A stretch of DNA of 64,000 bases from Ideonella livida (GCF_010499455.1 NZ_JAAGOH010000004.1:172413-236412); one strand, 5' to 3'; shown: positions 36,828 to 47,215, counted from the stretch's first letter. The notes: a model not told the origin generated them from the letters alone. Numbers and translations: made by a program.

Positions 36828-38209
36828 GCCTTGACCCAGGTCGTGCCCTGGGCGCCGTCCTTGAGCACGATGCCGGCCTGCGCCAACTCGTCGCGGATGC
36901 GGTCAGCCAGCGCGAAGTCGCGCGCCTTCTTAGCCTGCGCACGGGCGTCGATGCGCGCCTGGATCTCCGCCTCTTCCAGGCTGGCACCCGCCTTCAAAAA
37001 CTGCGCTGGAGGTTGCTGCAACACCCCGAGCGTGGCCGCTAGGCCACGCATCAGGATGGCCTTGTCGAGGTCCTTGCCGCGGTTGACCTCCGCAGCCAGC
37101 TCAAAGAGGGTCGCCACCGCCAGCGGAGTGTTGAAGTCGTCGTCCATGGCCTGGGCGAAGGCCGCCGCCTCGGGCTGAGACCAGTCCACACCGGTCGCCG
37201 CGGCTACCCGCTCGCACCAAACCCCTTCCAGCGCCGTGTAGAGGCGGCGCAGCCCCGCGCGGGCATCCTCCAGGTTGGCCTGACCAAAATTGAACGGACT
37301 GCGATAGTGGGTCTTGAGCATGAAGAAACGGAGCGTTTCCCCCTCGAAGTCCCGCAGCACATCGCGGATGGTGAAGAAGTTGCCCAACGACTTGGACATC
37401 TTCGTGTCGTCGACGTTCAGGAACCCGTTGTGCATCCACACATTGGCCAGGGGGCGGCCACTGGCCCCTTCGCTTTGCGCGATTTCGTTCTCATGGTGGG
37501 GAAACTGCAGGTCCAACCCACCGCCGTGGATGTCAAAGTGCTCGCCCAGCAACGCGCAACTCATGGCCGAGCACTCGATGTGCCAACCGGGCCGCCCAGG
37601 CCCATACGCACTGTCGAACTTGGCGTCCGCTGGCTCCTCAGGCTTGGCGGCCTTCCAGAGCACGAAGTCAAGCGGATCCTCCTTGCCGTCCCCCACAGCC
37701 ACGCGCTCCCCAGCACGCAACTCGTCGATGGACTTGCCGCTGAGCTTGCCGTATCCGGCGAACTTGCGCACCGAGTAGTTCACGTCCCCGCTGCTGGCCT
37801 GGTAGGCCAGGCCCTTGTCTTGCAAGGTGCCGATCATGGCGAGCATCTGGGGCACGTACTCCGTGGCCCGGGGTTCGTGCGTGGGGGTCTCGATGCCGAT
37901 GGCACGGATGTCCGCATGCATGGCGGCGATCATCTCGTCGGTGAGCTGCCGGATGGGAATACCCCGTTCCAGCGCCCGGCGGATGATCTTGTCATCGATA
38001 TCGGTGATGTTGCGCACATACGTGACCGCCAGCCCGCGCGCCTTGAGCCAACGGTAGACGACGTCGAAGGCCATCATCATCCGGGCGTGACCCATATGGC
38101 ACAGGTCGTAGATGGTCATGCCGCAGACGTACATCCGCACATGGCCCGGCTGGAGGGGAACGAAGTCTTCGACCTGGCGGGTCAGGCTGTTGTAGATGCG
38201 CAGGGCCAT
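36824..38209 (-). CDS. cysS: Cysteinyl-tRNA synthetase
   Basis: Class Ia synthetase charging tRNA-Cys, 461 residues. Zinc ligands C29 in YVCGMTIYD, a Cys in HIECSAM and His in [13 protein letters not shown]-type motif CHMGHARM (His38, His41) and KMSKS in [15 protein letters not shown] 38209 gives the usual [10 protein letters not shown] start. It is divergent from the cyclophilin genes and first in the cysS-alkA-accA-tilS-lysC run. Confidence 0.97.
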   Translation of the reverse strand: MALRIYNSLTRQVEDFVPLQPGHVRMYVCGMTIYDLCHMGHARMMMAFDVVYRWLKARGLAVTYVRNITDIDDKIIRRALERGIPIRQLTDEMIAAMHADIRAIGIETPTHEPRATEYVPQMLAMIGTLQDKGLAYQASSGDVNYSVRKFAGYGKLSGKSIDELRAGERVAVGDGKEDPLDFVLWKAAKPEEPADAKFDSAYGPGRPGWHIECSAMSCALLGEHFDIHGGGLDLQFPHHENEIAQSEGASGRPLANVWMHNGFLNVDDTKMSKSLGNFFTIRDVLRDFEGETLRFFMLKTHYRSPFNFGQANLEDARAGLRRLYTALEGVWCERVAAATGVDWSQPEAAAFAQAMDDDFNTPLAVATLFELAAEVNRGKDLDKAILMRGLAATLGVLQQPPAQFLKAGASLEEAEIQARIDARAQAKKARDFALADRIRDELAQAGIVLKDGAQGTTWVKA

Positions 38210-38390
38210 CAGGCGTGTTGGTGCAAGGAGAAAGGGGGCTGGAGGCCTTGACCGGCCCGGCACGACGCTCGCTGCGCTGCGCTGGCAAACCTGCCCCTCC
38301 ACACCCGCGCCACCCGCTGCCAGGCCGCCATCCGGGGCGCTTCAGGGGGGTCGATAGAATCCGGTCAGTATATCGAAGGAGACCGCCGAG

Positions 38391-38960
38391 ATGATCCGCA
38401 CGAACCCCGCGCGCCGCCTGGCCCTGCTGGCAGCGCTGAGCCTGGGCACGGCCCTGGCCTGCGCCAACGCCTGGGCCCAGAAGGTCCGTCTGAGCACCAC
38501 CCATGGCGACATCGTGGTGGAGTTGCAGCGCGACAAGGCGCCGCGCACCGTGGACAATTTCCTGGGCTATGTGAAGTCTGGCCACTACGAGGGCACCGTG
38601 TTCCACCGGGTCATCGACGGTTTCATGATCCAGGGGGGCGGCTTCACGGCCGACCTCAAGGAGAAACCCACGCGGGCGCCCATTGCGCTGGAGAGCCGCA
38701 ACGGCCTGTCCAACGTCCGGGGCGCCATCGCGATGGCCCGCACGATGATGCCGGACTCGGCCACCGCCCAGTTCTTCATCAACGTGGTGGACAACCCCGC
38801 CCTGGACAGCTACGGCGGCGGCTACGCGGTCTTCGGCCGCGTGGTCACCGGCATGGAGGTGGTGGACGCCATTCGTGCCGTGCCCACCGCCAGCCGTGGC
38901 CCGCACCAGAACGTCCCCCAGTCCCCGGTGGTCATCAAGAAGGCCACCATCGAAGAATGA
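38391..38960 (+). CDS. ppiA: Periplasmic peptidyl-prolyl isomerase (cyclophilin)
   Basis: 189 residues: signal peptide ending in NAWAQ near residue 28, then a cyclophilin domain with [39 protein letters not shown] and [15 protein letters not shown]. The catalytic Arg is in FHRVI. A strong ribosome site GAAGGAG precedes the ATG, and TAGAAT at 38355-38360 is a possible -10. The next gene is a cytoplasmic paralogue, a tandem duplication. Confidence 0.94.
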   Translation: MIRTNPARRLALLAALSLGTALACANAWAQKVRLSTTHGDIVVELQRDKAPRTVDNFLGYVKSGHYEGTVFHRVIDGFMIQGGGFTADLKEKPTRAPIALESRNGLSNVRGAIAMARTMMPDSATAQFFINVVDNPALDSYGGGYAVFGRVVTGMEVVDAIRAVPTASRGPHQNVPQSPVVIKKATIEE

Positions 38961-38977
38961 AACCCGAAGGCACTGCC

Positions 38978-39481
38978 ATGACCAAGACCGTTGAACTCAC
39001 CACCTCCGCCGGCGTGATCCGCCTCGAACTCGACGAGGCCAAGGCGCCGCAGACCGTCGCCAACTTCCTGGCCTATGTGCGCAAGGGCCACTACGACGGT
39101 ACGGTGTTCCACCGTGTCATCAAGTCCTTCATGATCCAGGGCGGCGGCATGAACCCCGACATGAGCCAGAAGCCGACCGATGCCCCCATCGCCAACGAAG
39201 CCAATAACGGCCTCAAGAACGAGAAATACACCATCGCCATGGCGCGCACCAACGCCCCGCACTCGGCGACGGCCCAGTTCTTCATCAACACCAAGGACAA
39301 CGGTTTCCTGAACTTCTCGTCCGAGTCGCCCAGCGGCTGGGGTTATGCCGTCTTCGGCAAGGTGGTGGCAGGCACCGAGGTGGTGGACGCCATCGAGAAG
39401 GTGCGCACCGGCCGAAAGGGTTTCCATGACGATGTGCCGCTGGAAGCCGTGACCATCGAAAAGGCCACCGAGATTGCCTGA
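38978..39481 (+). CDS. ppiB: Cytoplasmic peptidyl-prolyl isomerase (cyclophilin)
   Basis: 167 residues without a signal peptide, same fold as the preceding gene: [37 protein letters not shown] and [21 protein letters not shown] 38978 has AAGG nine bases upstream; an ATG at 38957 overlapping the ppiA stop is an alternative. The gene ends inside the first codons of lpxH. Confidence 0.95.
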   Translation: MTKTVELTTSAGVIRLELDEAKAPQTVANFLAYVRKGHYDGTVFHRVIKSFMIQGGGMNPDMSQKPTDAPIANEANNGLKNEKYTIAMARTNAPHSATAQFFINTKDNGFLNFSSESPSGWGYAVFGKVVAGTEVVDAIEKVRTGRKGFHDDVPLEAVTIEKATEIA

Positions 39482-40295
39482 GTTGGCTGAGGACGTCCGG
39501 CGGGAACCGGCCGACGGGGGCTTGCCCCGGTGGGTCTTGCCGGCGGATTGCCGGCGGATCGAGTTCCTGAGCGACGTCCACCTGTGCCCGGAGATGCCGC
39601 GCACCGCGGCAGCTTGGCAGGCTCACCTCGCACACACCCGGGCGGATGCGCTCATCATCCTGGGCGACTTGTTTGAGGCGTGGGTGGGCGATGACGCCGG
39701 CACGCAGGCCTTCGAGGCGTCAATGCTGGCGAGCTTGGCAAGCTACGCCCGCCGTGGGCGGCTGGGGCTGATGCGCGGCAATCGGGACTTTCTCCTGAGC
39801 CGTTCGCTGGCCGCAGGGCTCGGGGGCGTGCTGCTGGACGATCCCTGTCAGCTGCTGGCCCAGGGACACCGCTGGCTACTCAGCCATGGGGATGCCTGGT
39901 GTCTGGCCGACCAGGCCTACCAGGCGGTGCGGCCGCAGCTGCGCAGCCTGGCCTGGCAGCGGGACTTCCTGTCCAAGCCACTGACACAACGCCTGGCAAT
40001 GGCCGCCGCCATGCGCCACGCCAGCGAGGCCCACCACCGCGCCGCCGCCCGCGCCGAGGACCCCTTGGCCTACGCCGATGTGGATGCGGACACCGCCTGC
40101 CGGGCCCTGCGGGAAGCCGACGCGCAGGTGCTGGTGCATGGCCACACGCACCGGCCTGGCCACACCCGTTGGCCCGCAGGCCTGAGCCGAGAGGTGCTGA
40201 GCGACTGGGACCTGGACACCACCGACCGGCCCCGCGCCGAGGTGTTGGTGCTGGAGAACGGTCTCCTGCGGCGCGAGGTGCCCCAGGCCGGCTGA
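39474..40295 (+). CDS. lpxH: UDP-2,3-diacylglucosamine diphosphatase
   Basis: Hydrolyses UDP-2,3-diacylglucosamine to lipid X in lipid A synthesis, peripheral inner membrane. 273 residues of calcineurin-like fold, with the metal ligands in [41 protein letters not shown] and VHGHTHRPG. The start is uncertain: TTG 39474 overlaps the ppiB stop, another TTG follows at 39483; the conserved part begins near residue 28. Confidence 0.93.
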   Translation: MPELAEDVRREPADGGLPRWVLPADCRRIEFLSDVHLCPEMPRTAAAWQAHLAHTRADALIILGDLFEAWVGDDAGTQAFEASMLASLASYARRGRLGLMRGNRDFLLSRSLAAGLGGVLLDDPCQLLAQGHRWLLSHGDAWCLADQAYQAVRPQLRSLAWQRDFLSKPLTQRLAMAAAMRHASEAHHRAAARAEDPLAYADVDADTACRALREADAQVLVHGHTHRPGHTRWPAGLSREVLSDWDLDTTDRPRAEVLVLENGLLRREVPQAG

Positions 40296-40375
40296 CGAAC
40301 TGCGATACAGCAGGGCCCGGGCGCCGCACGCCACCCAAACCCGCCCACCAGCACCACCCGGTTCTTTCCGCTCGT

Positions 40376-41431
40376 TCAAGCCGGACGCTGAGCCGCCTGC
40401 CAAACCTGCTCGGCCGGGTCGCCCTTGCGGCTGGCGTCGGACCACACCTGACGCCACCGGCGGGCACCGGGCTGTCCATTCCAGAGCCCTAGCATGTGCC
40501 GCGCGACGTGCGGCCACGCCGTACCGGCCTGGGCCCGGCGCTCGCTCATGTAAGCCACCATGGCCCGCTCAACTGCCGCCCGGTCGGTGGCCGGGTTCTC
40601 GGTCTCGCCCCAGAAGCGCTGGTCCCAATCGGCCATCCACCAGGGGTTGTGGTAAGCCTCACGGCCCACCATCACGCCATCGAGCTGGGCCAGGTGGACA
40701 TGCATCTCCTGCGCCGTGCGTACCCCGCCGTTGATGACCACCGTGAGCCCCGGAAAATCGCGCTTGAGGCGATAGACGATTTCCGGCCGCAAGGGTGGGA
40801 TCTCCCGGTTTTCCTTGGGACTCAGGCCCTTGAGCCAAGCATTACGCGCATGGACGATGAACACGCGGCAGCCGGCCTCGGCCACCGTCCCCACAAAATC
40901 CCGCACAAAACCATAGCCTTCCTCCTGATCGATGCCGATGCGGTGCTTGACCGTGACCGGCAGGGCCCGCTCGCCCGACCGACTGGGGGTCGCCGCCTCC
41001 ACCATCGCCCGCACGCAGTCGGCCACCAGGCGCGGCTCGCGCATCAGGCAAGCGCCAAACGCCCCACGCTGCACGCGCTCACTGGGGCAGCCACAGTTGA
41101 GGTTGACCTCGTCGTAGCCCCACTGGCGTGCCAGCCGGGCACTCTGGGCCAAATCGCCAGGCTCGCTACCACCGAGTTGCAGTGCCAGCGGCTGCTCCTG
41201 CACCGAATGGTCCAGATGACGGGCCACATCGCCGTGCAGCAGGGCCCCTGTCGTGACCATCTCGGTATAGAGACGCGTGCGCCGGGTGATCAGCCGATGG
41301 AAATACCGGCAATGCCGGTCTGTCCAGTCGAGCATGGGGGCCACGCTGACCCGCCAGGGGTTCATGCGCGGGTCGAGGCCCGCGTGCCAGGGTTGGGCGG
41401 GCGGGGGGAAGGAAACTTCTGGGGCATTCAC
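40376..41431 (-). CDS. dusA: tRNA-dihydrouridine synthase A
   Basis: FMN enzyme reducing uridine in the D loop of tRNAs. 351 residues: MLDWTDRHCRYFHR, TEMVTTGALLHGD, the catalytic-Cys segment NLNCGCPSERVQRGAFGACLM, HARNAWLKGLSPKENREIPP and the flavin site NGGVRT with VMVGREAYHNPW; these mark the DusA subgroup. GATAAT lies 6 nt before the ATG on its strand and no Shine-Dalgarno is visible; a second Met 22 codons in is an alternative start. Confidence 0.95.
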   Translation of the reverse strand: MNAPEVSFPPPAQPWHAGLDPRMNPWRVSVAPMLDWTDRHCRYFHRLITRRTRLYTEMVTTGALLHGDVARHLDHSVQEQPLALQLGGSEPGDLAQSARLARQWGYDEVNLNCGCPSERVQRGAFGACLMREPRLVADCVRAMVEAATPSRSGERALPVTVKHRIGIDQEEGYGFVRDFVGTVAEAGCRVFIVHARNAWLKGLSPKENREIPPLRPEIVYRLKRDFPGLTVVINGGVRTAQEMHVHLAQLDGVMVGREAYHNPWWMADWDQRFWGETENPATDRAAVERAMVAYMSERRAQAGTAWPHVARHMLGLWNGQPGARRWRQVWSDASRKGDPAEQVWQAAQRPA

Positions 41432-41587
41432 CCTGGGATTATCCCCAGCATAGGAGAGATTCCGGCGTCATGGGTAACCTCCGCAGGGAACCTCTTGAAA
41501 ACTGCGGATTCATAGCCAACTCACGATCCGTGGAGCACCCCCCGCATGGCGACGGGTCGACTCCGCTTTCAGCCAATGAGGAGCACC

Positions 41588-42541
41588 ATGTTCAAGTCCC
41601 TGTGTCTGACCCTGTCCGTGGCGGTCGCCGCGGCGTCCCTGGCCACGTGGCCGGCCGATGCCGAGGCCAAGCGGCTGGGCGGCGGCAAAGCCGCCGGCAT
41701 GCAGCGCAGCACCCCGGCCAATGGCGCCGCCCATCCAGGCACGCCGCCCAGCCCGGCCACGCCCCAGCAGGCGGGCACCCCGGCGCAGCAGGCAGCCCCC
41801 ACCCCCGCGGCGGCCACCGCAGCGGCCGCGGCGCCGGCCAAGCGCAGCTGGCTGGGCCCCATTGCAGGTCTGGCCGCCGGCTTGGGCATCGCGGCCCTGC
41901 TGAGTCACTTCGGCTTGGGTGAGGCCTTTGCCAACGGGATGATGATGGTGCTGCTGGCGGTGGCGGCCATCGCCCTGGTGGTGTGGCTCATGCGCCGCTT
42001 TGGTGGCGCCCGCCAAGCCCAGCCGGCACTGGCAGGCGCAGGCGCAGGTGCAGGCACGGGCTCGACCTTGGCCTGGCCGGGACGGCCGGCTGAGCCCCAG
42101 GCCGCAGCGCAACCGGCGGCCTTCAGCCCTCAGGTGGCCAGCCCCTTGTCCAGCGCCCCGGTGAGCCTCCCGGGTGGCATGCAGGCCTCCGACTTCGAAC
42201 GAGTGGCCAAGATGATCTTCGTGCGGCTGCAAGCCGCCAACGACGCCGGGGATTTGGAAGACCTGCGCCGCTTCACCACACCAGAGCTGTTCGCCTCCCT
42301 GCGCATGGACCTGCTCGAGCGTGGTCAGGGCCAGCAGCAAACCGACGTGGTCCAGATTGAAGCCCGGCTGGTGGACTTCGCCCAGGAGAACGGCCAGCAG
42401 GTGGCCAGCGTGCGCTACACCGGTCTGATCCGCGAGGAGTCAGGTGGCGCAGCCAACCCGTTTGATGAGGTCTGGCACTTGATCAAGCCGGTGGATGACA
42501 GCCGCGACTGGGCCATTGCCGGCATCACGCCCAACGTCTGA
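41588..42541 (+). CDS. Tim44-like domain membrane protein, exported
   Basis: 317 residues: signal peptide (MFKSLCLTLSVAVAAASLATWPADA), a Pro/Ala/Thr-rich linker, one or two membrane helices (~92-138), a Gly/Ala-rich stretch and a C-terminal Tim44 domain (~190-315, FERVAKMIFVRLQAANDAGD to DWAIAGITP). Bacterial Tim44-like proteins are common in Burkholderiales; their role is not settled. GAGGAG precedes ATG 41588. A terminator follows. Confidence 0.88.
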   Translation: MFKSLCLTLSVAVAAASLATWPADAEAKRLGGGKAAGMQRSTPANGAAHPGTPPSPATPQQAGTPAQQAAPTPAAATAAAAAPAKRSWLGPIAGLAAGLGIAALLSHFGLGEAFANGMMMVLLAVAAIALVVWLMRRFGGARQAQPALAGAGAGAGTGSTLAWPGRPAEPQAAAQPAAFSPQVASPLSSAPVSLPGGMQASDFERVAKMIFVRLQAANDAGDLEDLRRFTTPELFASLRMDLLERGQGQQQTDVVQIEARLVDFAQENGQQVASVRYTGLIREESGGAANPFDEVWHLIKPVDDSRDWAIAGITPNV

Positions 42542-42563
42542 GCACCAGCTGCACCCTCCTATC

Positions 42564-42591
42564 AAAGGGCTACCTTCGGGTAGCCCTTTTT
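42564..42591 (+). terminator. Terminator after the Tim44-like gene
   Basis: AAAGGGCTACC (42564-42574), TTCG tetraloop and GGTAGCCCTTT (42579-42589) with T continuing. The A-run in front makes it usable for the convergent gene too. Confidence 0.93.
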
Positions 42592-42646
42592 GTTCTCGGT
42601 TGCCGGCGTGCGGGCAGTCAGCCGGCCAGGAAGCCGCCCCGCGGTG

Positions 42647-43591
42647 TCAGGCCGGCAGTGTGCCGCCCTCGGCCGATGGCTCCCGGCCACCCCGCCCACC
42701 CCACAAGGCCAGGGCTTCGTTGCCAGCCAGGGCCAGCAGCACCAAGCCACCCCCACCCAACACCGCCGGCGTGGGCGACTCGTCCGTGCCCAGCCAGGTC
42801 CAGGCCACACCAAAGACAATCTCCAGCAGACCCAGCAGCGCAGCCTCCGGGGCTTTCAGGACTTTGCCTGCCGCTACGGCCAGCACACAGGGCACGGCCA
42901 GCTGCACCACCCCCAGCAGGCCCAGCAGCGCCAGATCGTGCACCGTGGCCTGAAAGGGCCAGGCCCCGGGCAGGGTGAGCACCGCCGAACCCAGACTGCC
43001 CAACAGGACGGCAGGGGTCATGTCCCGGGGGGCCGCGGCGCCGGCTTGGCTGCTGTGCTGCAGCAGGGTCCACATGGTGGCGCCTGCCAAAGGAACCGTC
43101 AGTCCGATCAGGCTGCCCCACAGATGACGTTCGTCGCCGCCCGCCATCTGCGGTCCGTACATCCAAGCAATGCCGCCGGCAGCCACGGCGATGGCGCCCC
43201 AAGTACGCCATGGCAACCGGTGGCCCAAGGCCAGACGGGCGATGAGGGCCGTGAAGAGCGGGGCCAGGGACATGATGATGAGCAGGTTGGCCACCGTGGT
43301 CAGGGTGAGCGCCACCATGAAGGCGGTGAACATCACGCACCAGCAGGCGGACGAGGCCCACAGCAGCCAGCCCCCATCACGGATCTGCCGCCACAGCGGC
43401 CCCGCACCGCGCCAGGCCACCAGCAAGCCGGCCAGTGCCACGGCGTTGACGGCGCTGCGCCAGAACGTCACCTCAAAGGTTCGGGCCGCATCCAGATGGC
43501 GGGACACCACGCCGGCGATGCTCCACATCAGTGTCACGACAATCATGGTCAGAACAGCCTGACGGTGCGTCAGGGGACGGGAATGCGGCAT
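42647..43591 (-). CDS. DMT-family (EamA) permease
   Basis: A 314-residue inner-membrane protein with ten predicted helices arranged as two EamA repeats, for example MIVVTLMWSIAGVVSRHL at the start of the first and LLGLLEIVFGVAWTWLG in the second. Such permeases export metabolites or amino acids; the substrate is not readable. Start 43591 (MPHSRPLTHRQ) is preferred to an ATG 16 codons upstream. It ends with a Gly-rich cytoplasmic tail. Confidence 0.88.
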   Translation of the reverse strand: MPHSRPLTHRQAVLTMIVVTLMWSIAGVVSRHLDAARTFEVTFWRSAVNAVALAGLLVAWRGAGPLWRQIRDGGWLLWASSACWCVMFTAFMVALTLTTVANLLIIMSLAPLFTALIARLALGHRLPWRTWGAIAVAAGGIAWMYGPQMAGGDERHLWGSLIGLTVPLAGATMWTLLQHSSQAGAAAPRDMTPAVLLGSLGSAVLTLPGAWPFQATVHDLALLGLLGVVQLAVPCVLAVAAGKVLKAPEAALLGLLEIVFGVAWTWLGTDESPTPAVLGGGGLVLLALAGNEALALWGGRGGREPSAEGGTLPA

Positions 43592-43666
43592 GGTCCAGGC
43601 GCCCGCACGGGTCGGGCGGAGAAATGGGCAAAAGGGCAAGAGGGCACGGCGAGGCCGCGTCGGAAT

Positions 43667-44458
43667 TCAAAAGGGAGAGGGCCGGCCGGCGGCGGCAGCC
43701 CAGGCCATCAGGAGGCCCATCAGCACAGGCTGGTGCAGCATGTACACCGACAGGGAGTGGCGCCCCAGCCAGGCGCTGGCCCTCAGGACACCGGGAAGCG
43801 GCCGGACGCGACGAGGGACGCAGGGCTGGCGTGCCCGCACCAACCCGGCGGCCAGCCCCCAGCAGAGCACGCCCATCCAGGGTAGCAGCGGCACATAGTC
43901 CTCCGTCACCGGCAGGCGGGTCACCAAGCCCAGGCCGTGCAGTGCGGGCGCGTCAAACCTGGGATGGGCCAGCGCGCGCGGTGCCAGGCAAAGGAGCAGG
44001 CCGAGCGGCCACAACGCCAAGCCCACCGGCCGCGGCCACCGTCGCCACAACGGGTGGACGAGCCCGTGCACCAAGAGAAGCATGACCGCCACACCGTGGA
44101 GCACCCCGAAGTAGACCCAGCTCTGTGGAAACAAGCACCAGGTCGCCAAAGAAACGCCCGCGGCGCAGCCGGCCACCTGGACCCACCGCCGCCAGAAACG
44201 TGCGGCCGGGATCTCCGCCATCCAGGCCCAAGCCTGACCGGCACCGGCACAGGCCAGAAAGAGTGAGACGATGGCCGTGCGTTGCCAGGTCCAGAAGGGG
44301 TCCGTCAGAAAACGCTGTGGTGGCGTCAGCAGACGGAACAGGTTCAGGTCAAAGCAGAAGTGGTAGGCCACCATCCAGAGCACCGCCAGACCGCGCAGTG
44401 CATCCAAGCCCACCTGACGCGAGGCGCCCGCCCCCGTCGTCGGTCCGGCCAGCGTCAT
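43667..44458 (-). CDS. Heparan-alpha-glucosaminide N-acetyltransferase-like (DUF1624)
   Basis: A 263-residue multi-pass membrane protein. The conserved start of the family is seen as GLDALRGLAVLWMVAYHFCF, followed by six or so helices and the C-terminal GRHSLSVYMLHQPVLMG. The human relative transfers acetyl groups across the lysosomal membrane; the bacterial substrate is unknown. Its ATG overlaps the stop of the glutamine-synthetase-like gene (ATGA), so the two are translated together. Confidence 0.85.
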   Translation of the reverse strand: MTLAGPTTGAGASRQVGLDALRGLAVLWMVAYHFCFDLNLFRLLTPPQRFLTDPFWTWQRTAIVSLFLACAGAGQAWAWMAEIPAARFWRRWVQVAGCAAGVSLATWCLFPQSWVYFGVLHGVAVMLLLVHGLVHPLWRRWPRPVGLALWPLGLLLCLAPRALAHPRFDAPALHGLGLVTRLPVTEDYVPLLPWMGVLCWGLAAGLVRARQPCVPRRVRPLPGVLRASAWLGRHSLSVYMLHQPVLMGLLMAWAAAAGRPSPF

Positions 44459-45861
44459 GACAGGCCCACCAGATGCCGCAGATCCCAATCTTCGCGCGGG
44501 CGCGTGCAAGCGTGGCGCTCGGCCAGCTCGTGGCGCTTGACACCCAAATAGAGGTCACGCAAAGGGACGCCGAGCACCTGGGCCAGCAACGGACAGTCCT
44601 GCAACGCCTGCAGCGCCGGCGCCAGCCCCTGGGGCAGACGGGTGCGCTCATCGCCCGCCGGCCACGGCGCCAGCCGGGCCTCCAGTCCGGCCAGGCCCAG
44701 CCCCAGCGTGGTCGCCAGGAGGAGATAGGGGTTGGCGTCCCCGCCAGGCAACCGGTTCTCCACCCGGCGTGCCGCCGGCCCGGATTCTGGGATGCGGAAG
44801 GCCAGCGCTCGCGACTCATGACCCCAATTCGCGTGGGTGGGCGAGGCATTGCTGAGCGCGATCCGGTCCCAGCTCATGCCGTAGGGGGCGAAGATCGCCA
44901 TTGCCCCGGCAGCGCCCGCCTGCAGACCGGCAATGAAGTGGCCCAGCGCAGCGCTGTCGCCCCCTTCTGGCTCGGAAAAGACATGGGGCCAAGCCCGCAG
45001 GCCGCGGTGCTGCAGGCTGACATGCCAGTGCATGCCGGTGCCAGGCTCCTGCAGGAAGGGCTTGGCCGCAAAGCTGGCGACCAGCCCATGCCGGCTGCCA
45101 ATCTCGCGTGCCAGGCGCTTGAACCGGGCCACCGCATCCGCCTGCGCCAGCGGAGGGCCGGGCCGGAAATTGACCTCGTACTGCGACAGGGCCGCCTCAT
45201 GAGCATGGCCGTTGAGCGGAATCTTCCACACTTCACAGGCCGCATACAGGTCGTCAAAGAAGGGCTCGAAATGCACCAGCCGCTCCAGAGACAGCATTTC
45301 GCAGACGGACTCGGGCGCGGCACCGGGTGCTGGAGGACTGGCGGCCAGGGGATCGGCTTGGCCGGGCGCGAGCAGGAAGAACTCGAGCTCAGGAGCCACC
45401 GTGGCCTCCAGGCCCGACTCGGCCAGTCGACGCACCACCCGGCGCAAGGCCGCCCGAGGGCTGAGGGCGCTGGCATCGCACACACCACTGGGCAGGCGCA
45501 GTGCCCCGGCGGGCTCGCACAGCACGGTGGCCTCCTGAGGCCGACCCGGACGCGGCGCCAGGGTGGACAGGTCAGGGACCAGCAGCACATCGTCATAGGT
45601 GCTGGGCAGCAGCGGGCCGAACACCTCGGAAGGCTCGCCAGCGGTCACCGTCAAGCCGAAGACGACAGAGGGCAGGCGGCATCCCGCCATTGCCAGGAAA
45701 TCCGCAGCCGCGACCCGTTTGCCACGGGCCACACTGCCCAGGTCACTGGTCGCGCATTCCACCCAGCGGACGTCGCCTGCGGCGCCCTTCAAGCCGTACA
45801 GGGCCTCCTCAAGCGCGAGGGGATCCGGGCGGGGCAAGGCAGAGAGGTCGTCAGCAGACAT
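44455..45861 (-). CDS. Glutamine synthetase family protein (PuuA-like)
   Basis: 468 residues of the type I glutamine synthetase fold, closest in look to gamma-glutamylpolyamine synthetases. Seen: metal-ligand ELEFFLL, YEVNFRPGPPLAQADAV, the ATP/metal motif GTGMHWHVSLQ and RRVENRLPGGDANPYLLLA. The adenylylation Tyr segment of GlnA is absent. Start MSADDLSAL at 45861. No polyamine-pathway partner lies nearby, so the substrate is inferred only from family resemblance. It overlaps the DUF1624 gene. Confidence 0.85.
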   Translation of the reverse strand: MSADDLSALPRPDPLALEEALYGLKGAAGDVRWVECATSDLGSVARGKRVAAADFLAMAGCRLPSVVFGLTVTAGEPSEVFGPLLPSTYDDVLLVPDLSTLAPRPGRPQEATVLCEPAGALRLPSGVCDASALSPRAALRRVVRRLAESGLEATVAPELEFFLLAPGQADPLAASPPAPGAAPESVCEMLSLERLVHFEPFFDDLYAACEVWKIPLNGHAHEAALSQYEVNFRPGPPLAQADAVARFKRLAREIGSRHGLVASFAAKPFLQEPGTGMHWHVSLQHRGLRAWPHVFSEPEGGDSAALGHFIAGLQAGAAGAMAIFAPYGMSWDRIALSNASPTHANWGHESRALAFRIPESGPAARRVENRLPGGDANPYLLLATTLGLGLAGLEARLAPWPAGDERTRLPQGLAPALQALQDCPLLAQVLGVPLRDLYLGVKRHELAERHACTRPREDWDLRHLVGLS

Positions 45862-46024
45862 GTGAACTCGACAGGAGGACGCGGCGCGGGCGCGGGGATG
45901 TCGCGGCAGGCCGGGGCCCGCGCGGGTGGCGCAGACCGGGAAGCCCAGCATGATAGGCCGCGGCAGACACGCCGGCTGTCGCCCCCGCATCTGCGGTCCG
46001 ACAGGCTGCGGGCATGATGCGGGC

Positions 46025-47215
46025 ATGCGCGCCTCTTTCCCCCCCTGCCCCCCCGCTGTCGCCGCGGGCCCGGCTGCCCGGCCCCTCCAGTTGGGAAGGT
46101 GGTGCCCGACACTCGCCTTGGCCGCCCTGGCGGCAGCCGGCGCCCTGCCCCCTTCCGTCGCCCGGGCAGAACCGCAGGTGGAAACGGTAGCCCGCGGCCT
46201 GGTCCACCCCTGGTCGGTGGCCTTCCTGCCCGACGGCGGCTTCCTGGTCACCGAGCGCCCCGGCCGCCTGCGGCGCCTGGAGGCCTCAGGCAGGCTACAA
46301 GCACCTCTAGAGGGCCTCCCGGCGGTGAGCGCCGGGGGCCAGTGCGGCCTGCTCGACGTGCTGGTGCCGCCCGATCATGCGCAAAGCGGACGGATCTACC
46401 TCAGCCTGAGCGAAGCGGGACCGACCGAAACAGGCGAGGCAGGCAACGGGGTGGTGGTGTACGTAGCCCGGCTGCAGGGCCAGCGCCTGACCGACCTTCG
46501 CCGCCTCTTCGAGCAGCAGCCCAAGGTCGACAGCAAACTGCACTGCGGAGGTCGCCTGGCGCTGGGCCGCGATGGACACCTGTGGCTCACGCTGGGTGAC
46601 CGCTTCCAGCGCAAGGACGACGCACCGCGCCTGGACAACCACCTGGGCAAGATCGTGCGCATCACCACCGACGGCGAGGTGCCTCGCGACAACCCGCTGC
46701 TGGGGCGGGCCAGCGCCAGGCCCGAGATCTGGAGCTGGGGACACCGCAATGTCCAGGGCGCCGCGGTGCATCCGCAAACGGGCGAGTTGTGGACCACCGA
46801 GCACGGCCCTCAGGGCGGCGACGAACTCAACCGGACCCTACCCGGACGCCACTACGGCTGGCCCGAAATCACCTACGGCCGCAACTACGGCTCCGGCACC
46901 CGCATTGGAGAAGGCGCAAAGCGGGACGACGTGCAGTCCCCGGTGTGGCACTGGGCCCCCACCTCCATCGCCCCCAGTGGCCTGACCTTTGTCAGTAGCC
47001 CCCGTTACCCGAGCTGGCAGGGGGACCTGCTGCTGGGCGCACTGCGTGGCGAGGCGCTGGTGCGTCTGCAACTGCGCGACCAGCAGGTGGTGCGTGAGGA
47101 GCGCCTCCTGACGCGCTTGGGCGAGCGCATCCGTGACGTGCGCCAGGCGCCAGATGGCTGGATCTACCTGCTGACCGACAACGCCGATGGTCGCCTGCTG
47201 CGACTCAAGCCCTGA
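46025..47215 (+). CDS. PQQ-dependent aldose sugar dehydrogenase (YliI-like)
   Basis: 396-residue exported six-bladed propeller. An N-terminal signal ends near SVARAEP (~49). Family motifs: PWSVAFLPDGGFLVTERPGRL, GGQCGLLDV, SKLHCGGRLALGRDGHLWLTLGD with the catalytic-site His, GHRNVQGAAVHP, TEHGPQGGDELN and YGWPEITYGRNY. It oxidises aldoses with PQQ in the periplasm in characterised relatives; no PQQ biosynthesis gene is in the window. It is divergent from the glutamine-synthetase-like gene. Confidence 0.93.
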   Translation: MRASFPPCPPAVAAGPAARPLQLGRWCPTLALAALAAAGALPPSVARAEPQVETVARGLVHPWSVAFLPDGGFLVTERPGRLRRLEASGRLQAPLEGLPAVSAGGQCGLLDVLVPPDHAQSGRIYLSLSEAGPTETGEAGNGVVVYVARLQGQRLTDLRRLFEQQPKVDSKLHCGGRLALGRDGHLWLTLGDRFQRKDDAPRLDNHLGKIVRITTDGEVPRDNPLLGRASARPEIWSWGHRNVQGAAVHPQTGELWTTEHGPQGGDELNRTLPGRHYGWPEITYGRNYGSGTRIGEGAKRDDVQSPVWHWAPTSIAPSGLTFVSSPRYPSWQGDLLLGALRGEALVRLQLRDQQVVREERLLTRLGERIRDVRQAPDGWIYLLTDNADGRLLRLKP

